A stretch of 64,000 nt of DNA from positions 62,001 to 126,000 of the forward strand of contig JHWS01000006.1 of the NCBI GenBank assembly GCA_000687675.1, given 5' to 3'. How positions within the stretch are numbered: position 1 is the stretch's first letter; the number at the start of each line of letters is the position of its first letter. Positions 6,932 through 15,206 of the stretch are shown here, in pieces. Origin of the DNA: Lachnospiraceae bacterium NC2008. Lineage in GTDB: Bacteria; Bacillota; Clostridia; Lachnospirales; Lachnospiraceae. The notes beneath the pieces were generated by a model that saw only the letters and a list, made by a program, of their open reading frames with translations, did not search any database and was not told where the DNA came from. The position numbers and the translations under genes were made by a program.

Positions 6932-9289
6932 ATGAGAAGAAACGCAAGACTTTACAACTTACGCAGATTCCTGTCTGTAGGCCTTGTAGCTGCTATGATA
7001 GCATCGTCTCAGCCAATTACAGCTTTTGCTGAGGATGGCGAGACACCAAAGTCTAATGCTGACATTATTACTGAAGCAAATGACGTTTCAGAAGAGACAG
7101 CTTCTGATGATTCTAGTAAAGATACTGCTTCGAAAGCTGTTAAAGATGCAAGTGCGACTATAAGTAATGCAACTGATGGACTTCAGGATAATGAGAAGAA
7201 AGAAGTTGTAGAATTAGTTAACTCGCTTGATAACGTTGCAGGAATTCTTTCAGAAGACACTTTGAATGAAAATGGTGAAGTTGTTAAGACTAGTGTAGTT
7301 ACTAATCTTGACAATGCAAAATCATCAATGATTGAAGGTGTTAAGAAACAGGATGAAGGTGACAAGATCACAAATGACATTGATTTTACTAAGTATGATC
7401 AGAATGCTTTAACAGATGCTTTAAGCAATAATTCTGACGTTATTACTGATAAGACAGCTAGCGTAAAAGACAATGTTATAATTGCAAATGAAAGCAATTC
7501 AAAAGATGACGCTTATAAGGCAAAAGATGATGCACAGTCTGCTTATGATGCAGCAAATGAAAGTTTAGAAGTAACTAATACTGCATATACTAACGCTAAA
7601 ACAGCTGCTGAGACAATTTCTGCAAATTGTTTAGAAGCAGAAAAGATTTATAAAGAGGCGGAAAATGAAATTAAAGCCGCTGGTGAAGCTTTAGAAGCTG
7701 CAAATAACAGAATGAGTGAAGCTATGGATGAACTTGATAAAGCCAAAGCTAGCTTAGATTTCCTTATGGAAAATGAAAAAGGTCTTACAGCTATATATAA
7801 TCAGTATCATGGATTAATGGTTATATATTATAAAGATTCTCTTAATAAAATAGGAGAAAAATCATATCCATATAAAGATAAAAAACTTAATTTTGAGGAA
7901 TGTGCTATAACTATTAGCAATAATTCTGTAGATGGTGATTATATTCTTTTAAATGAAGAGGCAACAAGTCCAAATAATAGTGTATTTTTAGGAGGAAGGG
8001 ACCTCTTAGTAGAAGAAGTGACCTATATGCTCAGGAACGAAGGATTCAAAGATATCGAGTTCCTTAGCTATTATAAAGATAAAGATGGTAACAAAGTAAA
8101 TGATAATTTTACAGCTGAAGATAAAGAGAAACTTAAAGGTTATGGTACTAAATATTCAGAGCCAGAAGCTAGAGTAGTATCACAAAATAAAAGCAGTAAA
8201 AATGAATCTTATTCTGCAAATGGTGATAAATACTATTTATATCAGTCAAAATATAATGCAAAAGACAGTGATTCTGATAATAAAAAAAGTGGAAGAGCTA
8301 ATTGCTTTTTTGTAAAGTATACTGATGATAAGGGTGAGACACAGTATAAAGCTTACAATTATATTATCAAGAGTACAAACGATGTTTCTGAAGGAAACAC
8401 AATTGCCGATGAATTAGCAACTGGTGCAATCTTTATTGCGGAAGTTGGAACTGATCGTAATCCAACTGCAGTAGCTAACGATTATATGTATGATAACTAT
8501 GCTGAACTTGAAGCAAAGGTTACATCTGATAATTTTAAGAAGTATCAGGCTGCTCTTGCAACAGTAAAGAGTGCTGAAGATAGAGTATATAGTCTGCAAA
8601 TAAAGATTAATAATCTTAGTAATTGCGTTCTTGATAAGACTGCATATAATAATTATGTTACTCTTAAAAAGCAGTTTGATGATGCATACGCTGTTCTTGA
8701 ACAGGCAGAGAAAGATAAAGCGGATCTTGAAAAGAAGGTAAAAGATGCAGAAGATCTTCTTAATTCAATCGACCTTTCAAGATTCAATACATCTTCAAGC
8801 TCAAGCTCATCAAGCAGCTCAAGCAGTACAACTTCACAGCCAGCAACAACTCCTGTAGTAAATACAGTAGCTAATGCTCCAGCTGTACAGAACACAAACG
8901 AACTTATTATTACAACTCCAATCACAACACTCTTCGATGATGCAGTACCTCTTACAGATATTCCTGTAAAGAATGCAGTGAAGAAGACTACAAATACTAC
9001 AAAGACTACAGATGCTAAGGATGCTACTCCTAAGAAGAAGGCAGCTCCTAAGAAAGCAACAGTAGAAATTGCAGAAGATGAAGTTCCTCTTTCAGCAGCT
9101 CCTGCAGAGAAGGTTGAAGACAAGAAGGAAGTTAAGGCACCAGTTACTACTCCACTTGCAGATGCAACAGAAGATGGTGTAGTAATCGCTTGGTGGTGGT
9201 GGTTAATCCTTGTAGTTGTTGCACTTACAATTGGTAAGGTATCATACGATATCAACAAGAAGAACAAGGAAAACAAAACTACAAAGTAA
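6932..9289 (+). CDS. secreted coiled-coil surface protein with C-terminal membrane anchor
   Basis: A 785-residue protein. A signal peptide (about residues 1-33, ending ITAFAE) is followed by a long charged, alanine-rich region with coiled-coil character, then a mixed domain, another coiled coil (about 530-615), a poly-serine linker, two acidic-VPL motifs (DDAVPLTDIP and EDEVPLSAAP), a Lys/Thr/Pro-rich stretch, and a single membrane helix starting with WWWW before a basic tail. No LPXTG-like motif is seen, so it is probably membrane-anchored. ATG 6932 is chosen because AGGAGGG lies just upstream and the signal peptide starts there; an in-frame ATG at 6887 overlaps the attenuator. The same VPL motif occurs in the sortase substrate at 36921. 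Confidence 0.8.
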   Translation: MRRNARLYNLRRFLSVGLVAAMIASSQPITAFAEDGETPKSNADIITEANDVSEETASDDSSKDTASKAVKDASATISNATDGLQDNEKKEVVELVNSLDNVAGILSEDTLNENGEVVKTSVVTNLDNAKSSMIEGVKKQDEGDKITNDIDFTKYDQNALTDALSNNSDVITDKTASVKDNVIIANESNSKDDAYKAKDDAQSAYDAANESLEVTNTAYTNAKTAAETISANCLEAEKIYKEAENEIKAAGEALEAANNRMSEAMDELDKAKASLDFLMENEKGLTAIYNQYHGLMVIYYKDSLNKIGEKSYPYKDKKLNFEECAITISNNSVDGDYILLNEEATSPNNSVFLGGRDLLVEEVTYMLRNEGFKDIEFLSYYKDKDGNKVNDNFTAEDKEKLKGYGTKYSEPEARVVSQNKSSKNESYSANGDKYYLYQSKYNAKDSDSDNKKSGRANCFFVKYTDDKGETQYKAYNYIIKSTNDVSEGNTIADELATGAIFIAEVGTDRNPTAVANDYMYDNYAELEAKVTSDNFKKYQAALATVKSAEDRVYSLQIKINNLSNCVLDKTAYNNYVTLKKQFDDAYAVLEQAEKDKADLEKKVKDAEDLLNSIDLSRFNTSSSSSSSSSSSSTTSQPATTPVVNTVANAPAVQNTNELIITTPITTLFDDAVPLTDIPVKNAVKKTTNTTKTTDAKDATPKKKAAPKKATVEIAEDEVPLSAAPAEKVEDKKEVKAPVTTPLADATEDGVVIAWWWWLILVVVALTIGKVSYDINKKNKENKTTK

Positions 9290-9305
9290 TTTAACTTAAA
9301 CCAGA

Positions 9306-9335
9306 AGCCCTCGGCTAAAAGCCGAGGGCTTTTTT
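9306..9335 (+). terminator. strong intrinsic terminator
   Basis: The 10-bp stem AGCCCTCGGC/GCCGAGGGCT with a TAAAA loop and a T-run ends the surface-protein transcript. Confidence 0.92.
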
Positions 9336-9372
9336 AGTGCAATATACGAGGGCAACAGCACAAAGCTATAAG

Positions 9373-9414
9373 CATAAAACCATACGGCAAAAACAGCCGA
9401 TTTTATGTTTTTTT
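9373..9414 (+). terminator. second terminator-like hairpin upstream of the hydrolase operon
   Basis: CATAAAA (9373-9379) pairs with TTTTATG (9401-9407), with an inner CGGC/GCCG stem, followed by T7. Its T-run abuts the direct repeats at 9414. It insulates the hydrolase operon from upstream transcription. Confidence 0.7.
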
Positions 9415-9448
9415 GCAACTTAGACATGACAAGATGCAACTTGGGCAT
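9414..9448 (+). promoter_or_regulatory. 21-bp-period direct repeat, probable LytTR binding site
   Basis: TGCAACTTAGACAT (9414-9427) recurs as TGCAACTTGGGCAT (9435-9448), 12 of 14 identical and exactly 21 bp apart. LytTR proteins bind paired direct repeats about two helical turns apart. An extended -10 (TGC-TATAGT, 9475-9483) follows without a good -35 box, as in activator-dependent promoters. The operon downstream encodes a LytTR protein (10486), so autoregulation is inferred. Confidence 0.6.
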
Positions 9449-9525
9449 ATTTGCCTACATGGCATTATTTCCTTTGCTATAGTTAGCTTATCAAATAAAT
9501 ACGACCTACAAAGGAGATAAAAATC

Positions 9526-10476
9526 ATGAAAAAGAACAAATTAAAAAAGGGAATTATAATTACATTAATCGTAGTAGTAGTACTTGTAGCCGTTGGCTCA
9601 TTTGCATTTGGCGGATATGTTGCAGATCAGATTCTTCACCAGAATGCAGGCAAAGATACTCATGATAACAGCTTAAAGCAGATGGAAGTTTGGGGATATG
9701 ACTATCAGGCATTTGAAAAGGAATATAAGGGAACAGAAGTAAGCGCCACAGCAGAAGACGGAAACACAGTTCCTGGAACATATTATTCTAACGATAGTGA
9801 CACAGTTGTAATCCTTGTACACGGTGCAGGCGGTGACAGAGCTTGTGTAGCACCACTTGCAGAAGGATACCTTGAGAGAGGCTATGACGTAATCGCTATA
9901 GATCAGAGAGGATGCGGTGCCAATGCTGACGATAGAGTAACATTTGGTATCAATGAGCAGCTTGATGTGAAAGCTATGGTTGAATACGCAAGAGTGTCTC
10001 TTGGTAAGAAAACAGTTTATGTACACGGTCAGTCAATGGGAGCACAGACAACAGCTATCTACGCTTCTAATGTAAAGCCAGGTGCTGTAAATGCAGCAGA
10101 TGCAATTATCTGTGACAGTCCAGTTCCAGGTATGGAGCTTATTCTTAAAGAGATGTTTGGTGATGGAAATACAGAAAGTTTCGCAGCTAACTACCTTACA
10201 GGAACAAGTAAGCTTTATATGGGACTTGTTAATGGTATCAACTATGACGAAGGAGATACAATCAATGTAGTTAAGAAGGATATGATTCCAACACTTATCA
10301 TTTGCTCAGACAAAGACGAGGTCTGCCTTCCTAATCAGGTTGAAAAGATTTATAATAACGTTGCATGCGAAAATAAAGCAATCGTGCATTTTGACAGTGC
10401 ACATATTGAAGGAATCATCGACTATCCAGAAGAATATATGGACAGTGTTGAAGATTTCCTTAATAGCAACAAATAA
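9526..10476 (+). CDS. membrane-anchored alpha/beta hydrolase
   Basis: A 316-residue protein. An N-terminal membrane helix (about 8-32) is followed by an alpha/beta-hydrolase domain with oxyanion motif HGAGG (99-103), nucleophile S170 in HGQSMG, a candidate acid in CSDKDE and a candidate histidine in SAHIEG. It resembles COG1073-type peptidase/esterase-like hydrolases (YqkD-like); the substrate is not predictable. The catalytic domain is probably outside the membrane. A good AAGGAGA site precedes the ATG. It is the first gene of an operon with the LytTR and DUF3021 genes, whose products probably control it. Confidence 0.85.
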   Translation: MKKNKLKKGIIITLIVVVVLVAVGSFAFGGYVADQILHQNAGKDTHDNSLKQMEVWGYDYQAFEKEYKGTEVSATAEDGNTVPGTYYSNDSDTVVILVHGAGGDRACVAPLAEGYLERGYDVIAIDQRGCGANADDRVTFGINEQLDVKAMVEYARVSLGKKTVYVHGQSMGAQTTAIYASNVKPGAVNAADAIICDSPVPGMELILKEMFGDGNTESFAANYLTGTSKLYMGLVNGINYDEGDTINVVKKDMIPTLIICSDKDEVCLPNQVEKIYNNVACENKAIVHFDSAHIEGIIDYPEEYMDSVEDFLNSNK

Positions 10477-10485
10477 GGAATCACA

Positions 10486-10956
10486 ATGAAATTAAACTTA
10501 TTCCAGGATGAGAATTTAAAAGAAGAAAAGGTGGACATACACTACACCAACATGCGTCCAGTTATTAAGCAGCTTATTGATACAGTTAATTCTGAACGAC
10601 CAACTTTAAGCGGACGCCCTGCCGACGAGGATATAGACGACGGGGAGGAAATAATACTTGATGCCAAGGAAATCTACTACCTGGATTATGTGGACAGAAA
10701 GCTCTTTGCTTATACCAAGGATGGAGTTTTCCGCATAATGAATACTTTGGCAAACTGCGAGGAAATGCTTTGGAATTACGGCTTTGTCAGAGTTTCAAAG
10801 TCCAACCTAATAAACATATATAAAATTAAACAGCTAAAGCCTGAGGTAAATATGAAGGTTTACGCTTCTTTCGACAATGGTGATAAAATCTGCATCAACC
10901 GAAGTTATAACAAAAGCTTCAAGGATTATCTTCAGAAAATGAGGAGGATGGGATAA
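10486..10956 (+). CDS. stand-alone LytTR DNA-binding regulator
   Basis: A 156-residue protein with no receiver domain. An N-terminal segment of about 55 residues precedes a LytTR domain (about 58-150) with IYYLDYVDRK, then FVRVSKSNLINI and the C-terminal INRSYNKSFK. It begins 9 nt after the hydrolase stop and overlaps the DUF3021 gene by one base (TAATG). This is the layout of LytTR regulatory systems such as HdrRM and BrsRM of streptococci, where the membrane partner holds the regulator inactive. Its likely target is the direct repeat at 9414-9448. Confidence 0.9.
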   Translation: MKLNLFQDENLKEEKVDIHYTNMRPVIKQLIDTVNSERPTLSGRPADEDIDDGEEIILDAKEIYYLDYVDRKLFAYTKDGVFRIMNTLANCEEMLWNYGFVRVSKSNLINIYKIKQLKPEVNMKVYASFDNGDKICINRSYNKSFKDYLQKMRRMG

Positions 10957-11399
10957 TGAACGAAACAAAAAAAGAAAAAAATGCAAAAGTAAAAGAATTC
11001 CTCCTAGAGCTTTGCTGTGTATATACCTTTGTATCTGTAACAGGAGCAATAGTAAATATGCTAGCAGGAACAGAAACTAACAACCTTAACGTTTTAGTTA
11101 TGTTTGCAACATGTACTATAGCAACATTTGTTCTTTTTCTTCATAAGTTATTCGATAACTTTAGCCCTTTATTTATGATGGTTGCCCAGTACTTGATTGC
11201 ATGCCTACTTATCGGAGCTATGCTCCTTATAATTAGCAAATTTGTTGAACCAATAAAACCAAGAGGATGGTTTGAGTTTTACCGCTCATTTACCATTCCA
11301 TATATCTTCCTGGCAGGCTTCTTCTACTACAGAGTTTTCTCTGAAACCAAGAAGGAAGCCGAGCTCATCAAAGAGATTCAGGAACTTAAAGGGGAATAA
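10956..11399 (+). CDS. DUF3021-family membrane protein, putative LytTR inhibitor
   Basis: A 147-residue protein with four predicted membrane helices and a basic N-terminus, matching the DUF3021 family by length, topology and position right after a LytTR gene. Start and upstream stop overlap as TAATG, so translation is coupled and a fixed ratio of the two proteins is expected. In HdrRM/BrsRM-type systems the membrane protein antagonises the LytTR activator; the same role is inferred here. Confidence 0.82.
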   Translation: MNETKKEKNAKVKEFLLELCCVYTFVSVTGAIVNMLAGTETNNLNVLVMFATCTIATFVLFLHKLFDNFSPLFMMVAQYLIACLLIGAMLLIISKFVEPIKPRGWFEFYRSFTIPYIFLAGFFYYRVFSETKKEAELIKEIQELKGE

Positions 11400-11504
11400 G
11401 TTGCACCTGAACAATCATTGAAACTATTCCTCATGAGGAATATAATATTAATAGTGTTTATTGTATATAAAGCGACACTTTTTATCACAAAAAAGGAGAC
11501 TATA

Positions 11505-11690
11505 GTGGAATACGTATCAACTACAGAAATAGCTAAAAAATGGAATATTTCACGTAGAAGAGTAACTACACTTTGCAGAGAAGGTCGAATAAAAGGGGCT
11601 ATTTTTACGGCTAATACTTGGATTGTGCCTGAAGATGTAAAAAAACCAGAAGACCCAAGAAAGGCAAAGAAAAAGCTAACAACTAACTAA
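11505..11690 (+). CDS. small helix-turn-helix (excisionase-like) protein
   Basis: A 61-residue protein starting at GTG 11505, behind AAAGGAG. An in-frame ATG at 11418 lies in an AT-rich region without a ribosome site and is unlikely. The sequence STTEIAKKWNISRRRVTTLC, then GRIKGA and WIVP, is the pattern of MerR/excisionase-like DNA-binding domains (pfam HTH_17). Such proteins often act as local repressors or excisionases of mobile modules. It precedes the DUF4869 and ATPase genes in the same direction after a 221-nt gap and may belong to that cassette. Confidence 0.75.
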   Translation: MEYVSTTEIAKKWNISRRRVTTLCREGRIKGAIFTANTWIVPEDVKKPEDPRKAKKKLTTN

Positions 11691-11702
11691 TGTTACTTGT
11701 TA

Positions 11703-11718
11703 GTCCTACTAATAGGAC
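11703..11718. promoter_or_regulatory. short palindrome in the 11691-11911 gap
   Basis: GTCCTA-CTAA-TAGGAC is a perfect 6-bp dyad just downstream of the HTH gene. It could be an operator or a weak hairpin. The rest of the gap is AT-rich with no clear promoter or ORF. Confidence 0.35.
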
Positions 11719-11911
11719 AATTGGGCTTGATTTTTCAGAATATGATATTTGGTGGTTGAATATCGAATATTACAGACGTGTATTAGATTGTATTCGATAG
11801 ACATTTTTTCACCAGATAAATCAATAGTTGTCGTGTAAAAGGAATGAATGGTGCGGAGTTGTTAATTGATAGTTTAATGTGGAAATTTTTTGAATAAAAA
11901 GGAGAAAGTGC

Positions 11912-12361
11912 ATGTTACGAATTAATTTTGGAAGCCTTCCAGATGAAATTTATAATACAGAGATGTTTTATGAGAATCAATATGATAGAAATTGGGTAAT
12001 GGACGATTTTGCCAAAGAAATAATTAAAGATATTGATTCATCGGAAGTAATTGCCCCAGATTTAATAAAAAACGATGTATTTGGTTCATTCTCTTCTACA
12101 GAGTTATCAGCTGGAGTAAAAACTTTATTGTTGATTAAAAATATGCCAAATAAGATTTTTAATATATCTAATTGCGGCGATAACTGCGCTAAATATTTAT
12201 TGAAATTAGCAGAAGACAGAGATATAAAAGTAACCTTACATCATGCTATGGATTTTGGAAAAAACTTTTCTGTAAAAGTTATTAATGAAGGTAAAAGAAA
12301 AGAGATAAATGATGCCACAGAGTTTCTTATGCTTGCTCATCGCTATTTGAAGGGGGAGTAA
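11912..12361 (+). CDS. DUF4869 domain protein
   Basis: A 149-residue soluble protein. The opening MLRINFGSLPDEIYN, a central GVKTLLLIKN, and the conserved ISNCGDNCAKYLLKLAE and LHHAMDF segments match DUF4869, a family of about 150 residues known mainly from Clostridia, with no assigned function. The conserved CGDNC pair and following histidines suggest a metal or catalytic site, which is inference. An AAAAAGGAGA ribosome site precedes the start. The ATPase gene follows after 3 nt, so the two are co-expressed. Codon use is more AT-rich than in flanking operons. Confidence 0.82.
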   Translation: MLRINFGSLPDEIYNTEMFYENQYDRNWVMDDFAKEIIKDIDSSEVIAPDLIKNDVFGSFSSTELSAGVKTLLLIKNMPNKIFNISNCGDNCAKYLLKLAEDRDIKVTLHHAMDFGKNFSVKVINEGKRKEINDATEFLMLAHRYLKGE

Positions 12362-12364
12362 AAG

Positions 12365-13318
12365 ATGAAGGGTAAAATATCATTTTCTATAAAAAATAGA
12401 CAAATTGCTTTCAAATTTGATTTGGAAAGAAATGTTACCATAATAACTGGAGATAGTGGAACAGGAAAAACAAAGCTGGTTAATATGGTAAAGAATTACT
12501 CCAGAGAAGGTAAGGCAAGTGGCATTACACTTAAGTGTGATAAGCCATGTATTGTTTTAGATGATAATAATTGGGATATCATCTTGGAAAGGACTAATAA
12601 TAGTATAGTATTTGTTGAAGAAAGCACTAATTTTTTAAATAAGCACGAATTCGCAAGAGCTATATTAAATACGGATAATTATTATGTCTTTGTTACTAGA
12701 GAGCCATTACCTGAAATACCGTATAGTATTGACGCAATAAAAAGGATTATAAAAAATGACAGAAGACCTAAAATAGAAAAACTCTATAACAAAGTATCAG
12801 TAAAAGATATTTCAAGTTTTCCGTATGATTTAATAATTGTTGAGGATTCAAAATCAGGATTTCAGTTCTTTACAAAGGCATCAGGGAAATGGAATGTGAA
12901 CTGCGAAACGTCTAAAGGTAAGAGTAATATTTTACCTATGTTAAACAGATGTGAAGAAAGCAAAATACTTGTTGTTGCAGACGCAGCAGCACTGGGGTCT
13001 GAGATTCAGGAGTTGATGCGATTTAAGTCGTTGAGTAAAAAGAAAATAGATTTTTTCTTACCTGAAAGTTTTGAGTGGCTAATTTTAAAATCAGCTATCT
13101 TTAATGGTAATTCAAATGTAAATACAATTTTGAAAAATCCGATTGACCATATTGAAAGCAAAGAATACTTTAGTTGGGAAAGATTCTTTACATATATATT
13201 AGTGGAAGAAAGTAAAAATAGGGAAAAATTAAGATATCCAAAAAACAAAGGCAGATTACCTTCGGGGTATTTAACAGATGCCAATATTGATAATATTTTA
13301 AATGCTATGAATGAATAG
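12365..13318 (+). CDS. P-loop ATPase of unknown function, partner of DUF4869
   Basis: A 317-residue protein with Walker A GDSGTGKT (29-36), a Walker B-like strand IVFVEES (81-87) and a sensor-like YVFVTRE (107-113). The second half has LIIVEDSKSG (158-167) and KILVVADAAALG (201-212), an arrangement loosely like the acidic strands of a Toprim domain as in OLD-type nucleases; this is a weak inference. Similar clostridial proteins are often labelled translation initiation factor 2, which the sequence does not support. The gene has a strong ribosome site and lies 3 nt after the DUF4869 gene. Confidence 0.7.
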   Translation: MKGKISFSIKNRQIAFKFDLERNVTIITGDSGTGKTKLVNMVKNYSREGKASGITLKCDKPCIVLDDNNWDIILERTNNSIVFVEESTNFLNKHEFARAILNTDNYYVFVTREPLPEIPYSIDAIKRIIKNDRRPKIEKLYNKVSVKDISSFPYDLIIVEDSKSGFQFFTKASGKWNVNCETSKGKSNILPMLNRCEESKILVVADAAALGSEIQELMRFKSLSKKKIDFFLPESFEWLILKSAIFNGNSNVNTILKNPIDHIESKEYFSWERFFTYILVEESKNREKLRYPKNKGRLPSGYLTDANIDNILNAMNE

Positions 13319-13370
13319 TTGGGGCATAATATAAGCATGAATGCAGGTGCTTCTCATATATATTAGGCAA

Positions 13371-13420
13371 TTGATAAGTGACCGACCGGTAACTATAATA
13401 AGGTTACCGAGCGGTCACTT
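13371..13420 (+). promoter_or_regulatory. TetR-regulated promoter: -10 box between two operators
   Basis: The -35 TTGATA (13371-13376), a 17-nt spacer and -10 TATAAT (13394-13399) form a good promoter. Dyads ACCG-AC-CGGT (13381-13390) and ACCG-AG-CGGT (13406-13415) flank the -10 with centres 25 bp apart, and are themselves mirror images within the longer inverted repeat 13376-13420. This type of dyad is common for TetR-family repressors, and a TetR gene lies in the operon downstream. Confidence 0.75.
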
Positions 13421-13457
13421 TTTAATTGCCCTAGTAAAAAGATGAGTGAAGTAAGAT

Positions 13458-14384
13458 ATGGATAATAAAAAGAAAAGAAAAAAGAGTAAGAAAAAAATGA
13501 TAGCACTATGCATATTAGGAATTGTTGTTTTAGCTCTTGCCGTAGATTTTATTGTGGTTCGAAAAATAGCTCTGGACAGATTTGCTACCTATAAAGCTAA
13601 AGCAAAGACTGTAAATACTTCCTATGGAAAAATCAGCTATATAGACGAAGGAGAGGGAGAGTCTTTTCTTGTATTTCATGGAATTACAGGAGGCTACGAT
13701 CAGGGTTTTGATGTGCTTAGTGGTCGAACTGGGGATTATAGAGTTATAGCACCTTCCAGATTTGGATATCCAGGAAGTGATATACCAAAAGATGCTACAG
13801 TAGATATGCAGGTGGAAGCATTTGTGGAATTACTTGATGAACTTGGCATAGAGAAAACCTTCCTGGTTGCAACAAGTGCTGGCGGGGCTGTTGCTCAGAG
13901 ATTTGCTTTGATGCATCCTGAAAGATGTAAAGGGCTAGTTTTATACTGCTCAGGTTATCCAGAAATAGAAAAACCAGATGGACCCTTTGAGGGGATGGCA
14001 GGACCTCCAGAGGCATTGTGCAATGATTTTGCCATGTGGTTAATCAGTCCTCTATTTAAACCAATCATGGGAATGGATAGAAGTGTAATAAAGCAGATTA
14101 TGCCTATGAAAGAACGAAAGGCAGGCATAGTATTTGACGGAGATGTAGTTAATAAGGACCATACCAATAACTACGACAATTATAATTTAAGAACTCTCAA
14201 AGTACCTGTTCTAATTATTCATTCGGAAGATGATAAGCTGGCAGATCCAGAGAAAGCAAAGTATTGGAGTAAAGAGATTCCTGATTGCACCGCTGTTTTC
14301 TTTATTGGCGGAGGCCATCTCATGACGGGAAACAGCCAGGAGATAAATGATGTACTTGATGAATTTGTGGAGAAGAATAAATGA
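13458..14384 (+). CDS. membrane-anchored alpha/beta hydrolase of a TetR-controlled operon
   Basis: A 308-residue protein. A very basic N-terminus and one membrane helix (about 14-34) are followed by an alpha/beta-hydrolase fold with FHGITGG (73-79), nucleophile S140 in ATSAGG, a candidate acid in SEDDKLADP and histidine in GGGHL. Its closest type is the soluble esterase, haloperoxidase or lactonase group; the substrate is unknown. The ribosome site is weak (GAAGTAAG). The TetR gene overlaps its end by 4 nt, so both are expressed from the operator-flanked promoter at 13371. Confidence 0.82.
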   Translation: MDNKKKRKKSKKKMIALCILGIVVLALAVDFIVVRKIALDRFATYKAKAKTVNTSYGKISYIDEGEGESFLVFHGITGGYDQGFDVLSGRTGDYRVIAPSRFGYPGSDIPKDATVDMQVEAFVELLDELGIEKTFLVATSAGGAVAQRFALMHPERCKGLVLYCSGYPEIEKPDGPFEGMAGPPEALCNDFAMWLISPLFKPIMGMDRSVIKQIMPMKERKAGIVFDGDVVNKDHTNNYDNYNLRTLKVPVLIIHSEDDKLADPEKAKYWSKEIPDCTAVFFIGGGHLMTGNSQEINDVLDEFVEKNK

Positions 14385-15013
14385 ATACTAAAGAAATGAT
14401 TCTTGAAGAAGCACTTAAACAGTTTTCAGAGAAAGGCTACGACGGAACATCCATGAGTGACATTGCTGCGCCTCTTGGAATATCTAAAGCGGCTTTATAT
14501 AAGCATTATAAAAGTAAGCAGGAGATTTTTGACAAAATCATAGAAGAGTCAGAAATAAAATATAAGGACCTCTTAGAAAAATTGTCGGTTCACTACATAG
14601 ATAACAGCAAGAAGCTGAGTAAAAAAGACCTGGATGTATATAGTGAAATCTCTGCAAAAGGACTATGTGAGAATGTTCTGACATTTGTCCGTTTTTCCAT
14701 GACCGATGAATATTCAAAGCAGGTACGCCGTATGCTGACCATATCACAGTTCCAAAGCAGTGAACTTGGCCAGATGTATACAAGACGCTATGTAGAAGCT
14801 ATGCTGGGATATGATGAAAAACTATTTAAACAACTAATCAAGGCCGGCGTAATAAAAGAGGGAAACCCTAAAACTCTGGCAGCTATGTTCTACGCCCCTG
14901 TAATTATGTATATGGGAATATGGGACAGAGAGCCAGAAAGAGCAAAGGAATGTGAGAAATCAATTAAGAATCATGTTGAACAGTTCTTTATGATGACCAG
15001 TAACAGGGAATAA
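14381..15013 (+). CDS. TetR/AcrR-family transcriptional regulator
   Basis: A 210-residue protein with the N-terminal HTH pattern GYDGTSMSDIA, then GISKAALYKHYKSKQEIF (about residues 19-50), and a helical C-terminal ligand-binding domain. It overlaps the hydrolase gene by ATGA and so is translationally coupled to it. The twin dyads around the operon's -10 box are the natural autoregulatory target. The inducer is unknown; it may be the hydrolase substrate. Confidence 0.92.
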   Translation: MNTKEMILEEALKQFSEKGYDGTSMSDIAAPLGISKAALYKHYKSKQEIFDKIIEESEIKYKDLLEKLSVHYIDNSKKLSKKDLDVYSEISAKGLCENVLTFVRFSMTDEYSKQVRRMLTISQFQSSELGQMYTRRYVEAMLGYDEKLFKQLIKAGVIKEGNPKTLAAMFYAPVIMYMGIWDREPERAKECEKSIKNHVEQFFMMTSNRE

Positions 15014-15104
15014 GTTGCATCTGCCTGGGGTGCAAAGTGCAAAAATTGCACCTTTGAAATAGCTGAGGTGCAATTTACCTTAAATATAATCAAACTTGAC
15101 GCAT

Positions 15105-15151
15105 AAAAGGTAATATGTTACTTTATTTAAAAGAGTAACATATTACCTTTT
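15105..15151. terminator. 18-bp perfect hairpin, bidirectional terminator
   Basis: Arms 15105-15122 and 15134-15151 are exact inverted repeats with an 11-nt loop, A-rich on the left and T-rich on the right. It ends the hydrolase-tetR operon. Confidence 0.8.
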
Positions 15152-15206
15152 ATTTGGTTGGAAAGATTTATTGACCCAGTTGTTGATTATGTAAGAGGAA
15201 AAAATA

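Noticed and set aside
8653-9276. Long antisense ORF opposite the surface-protein gene
   Set aside because: It is a shadow of low-complexity coding sequence on the other strand, without ribosome site or family resemblance.
12365-13318. Translation initiation factor 2 as the product, a label often given to such proteins
   Set aside because: There are no GTPase G-motifs (NKxD, DxxG) or OB-fold regions. The P-loop is of an ATPase type and the protein is too short.
13376-13420. Long inverted repeat read as an intrinsic terminator
   Set aside because: It contains a good -35/-10 pair at 17-nt spacing and two operator dyads, and the operon starts just downstream. An operator-promoter explains it better.
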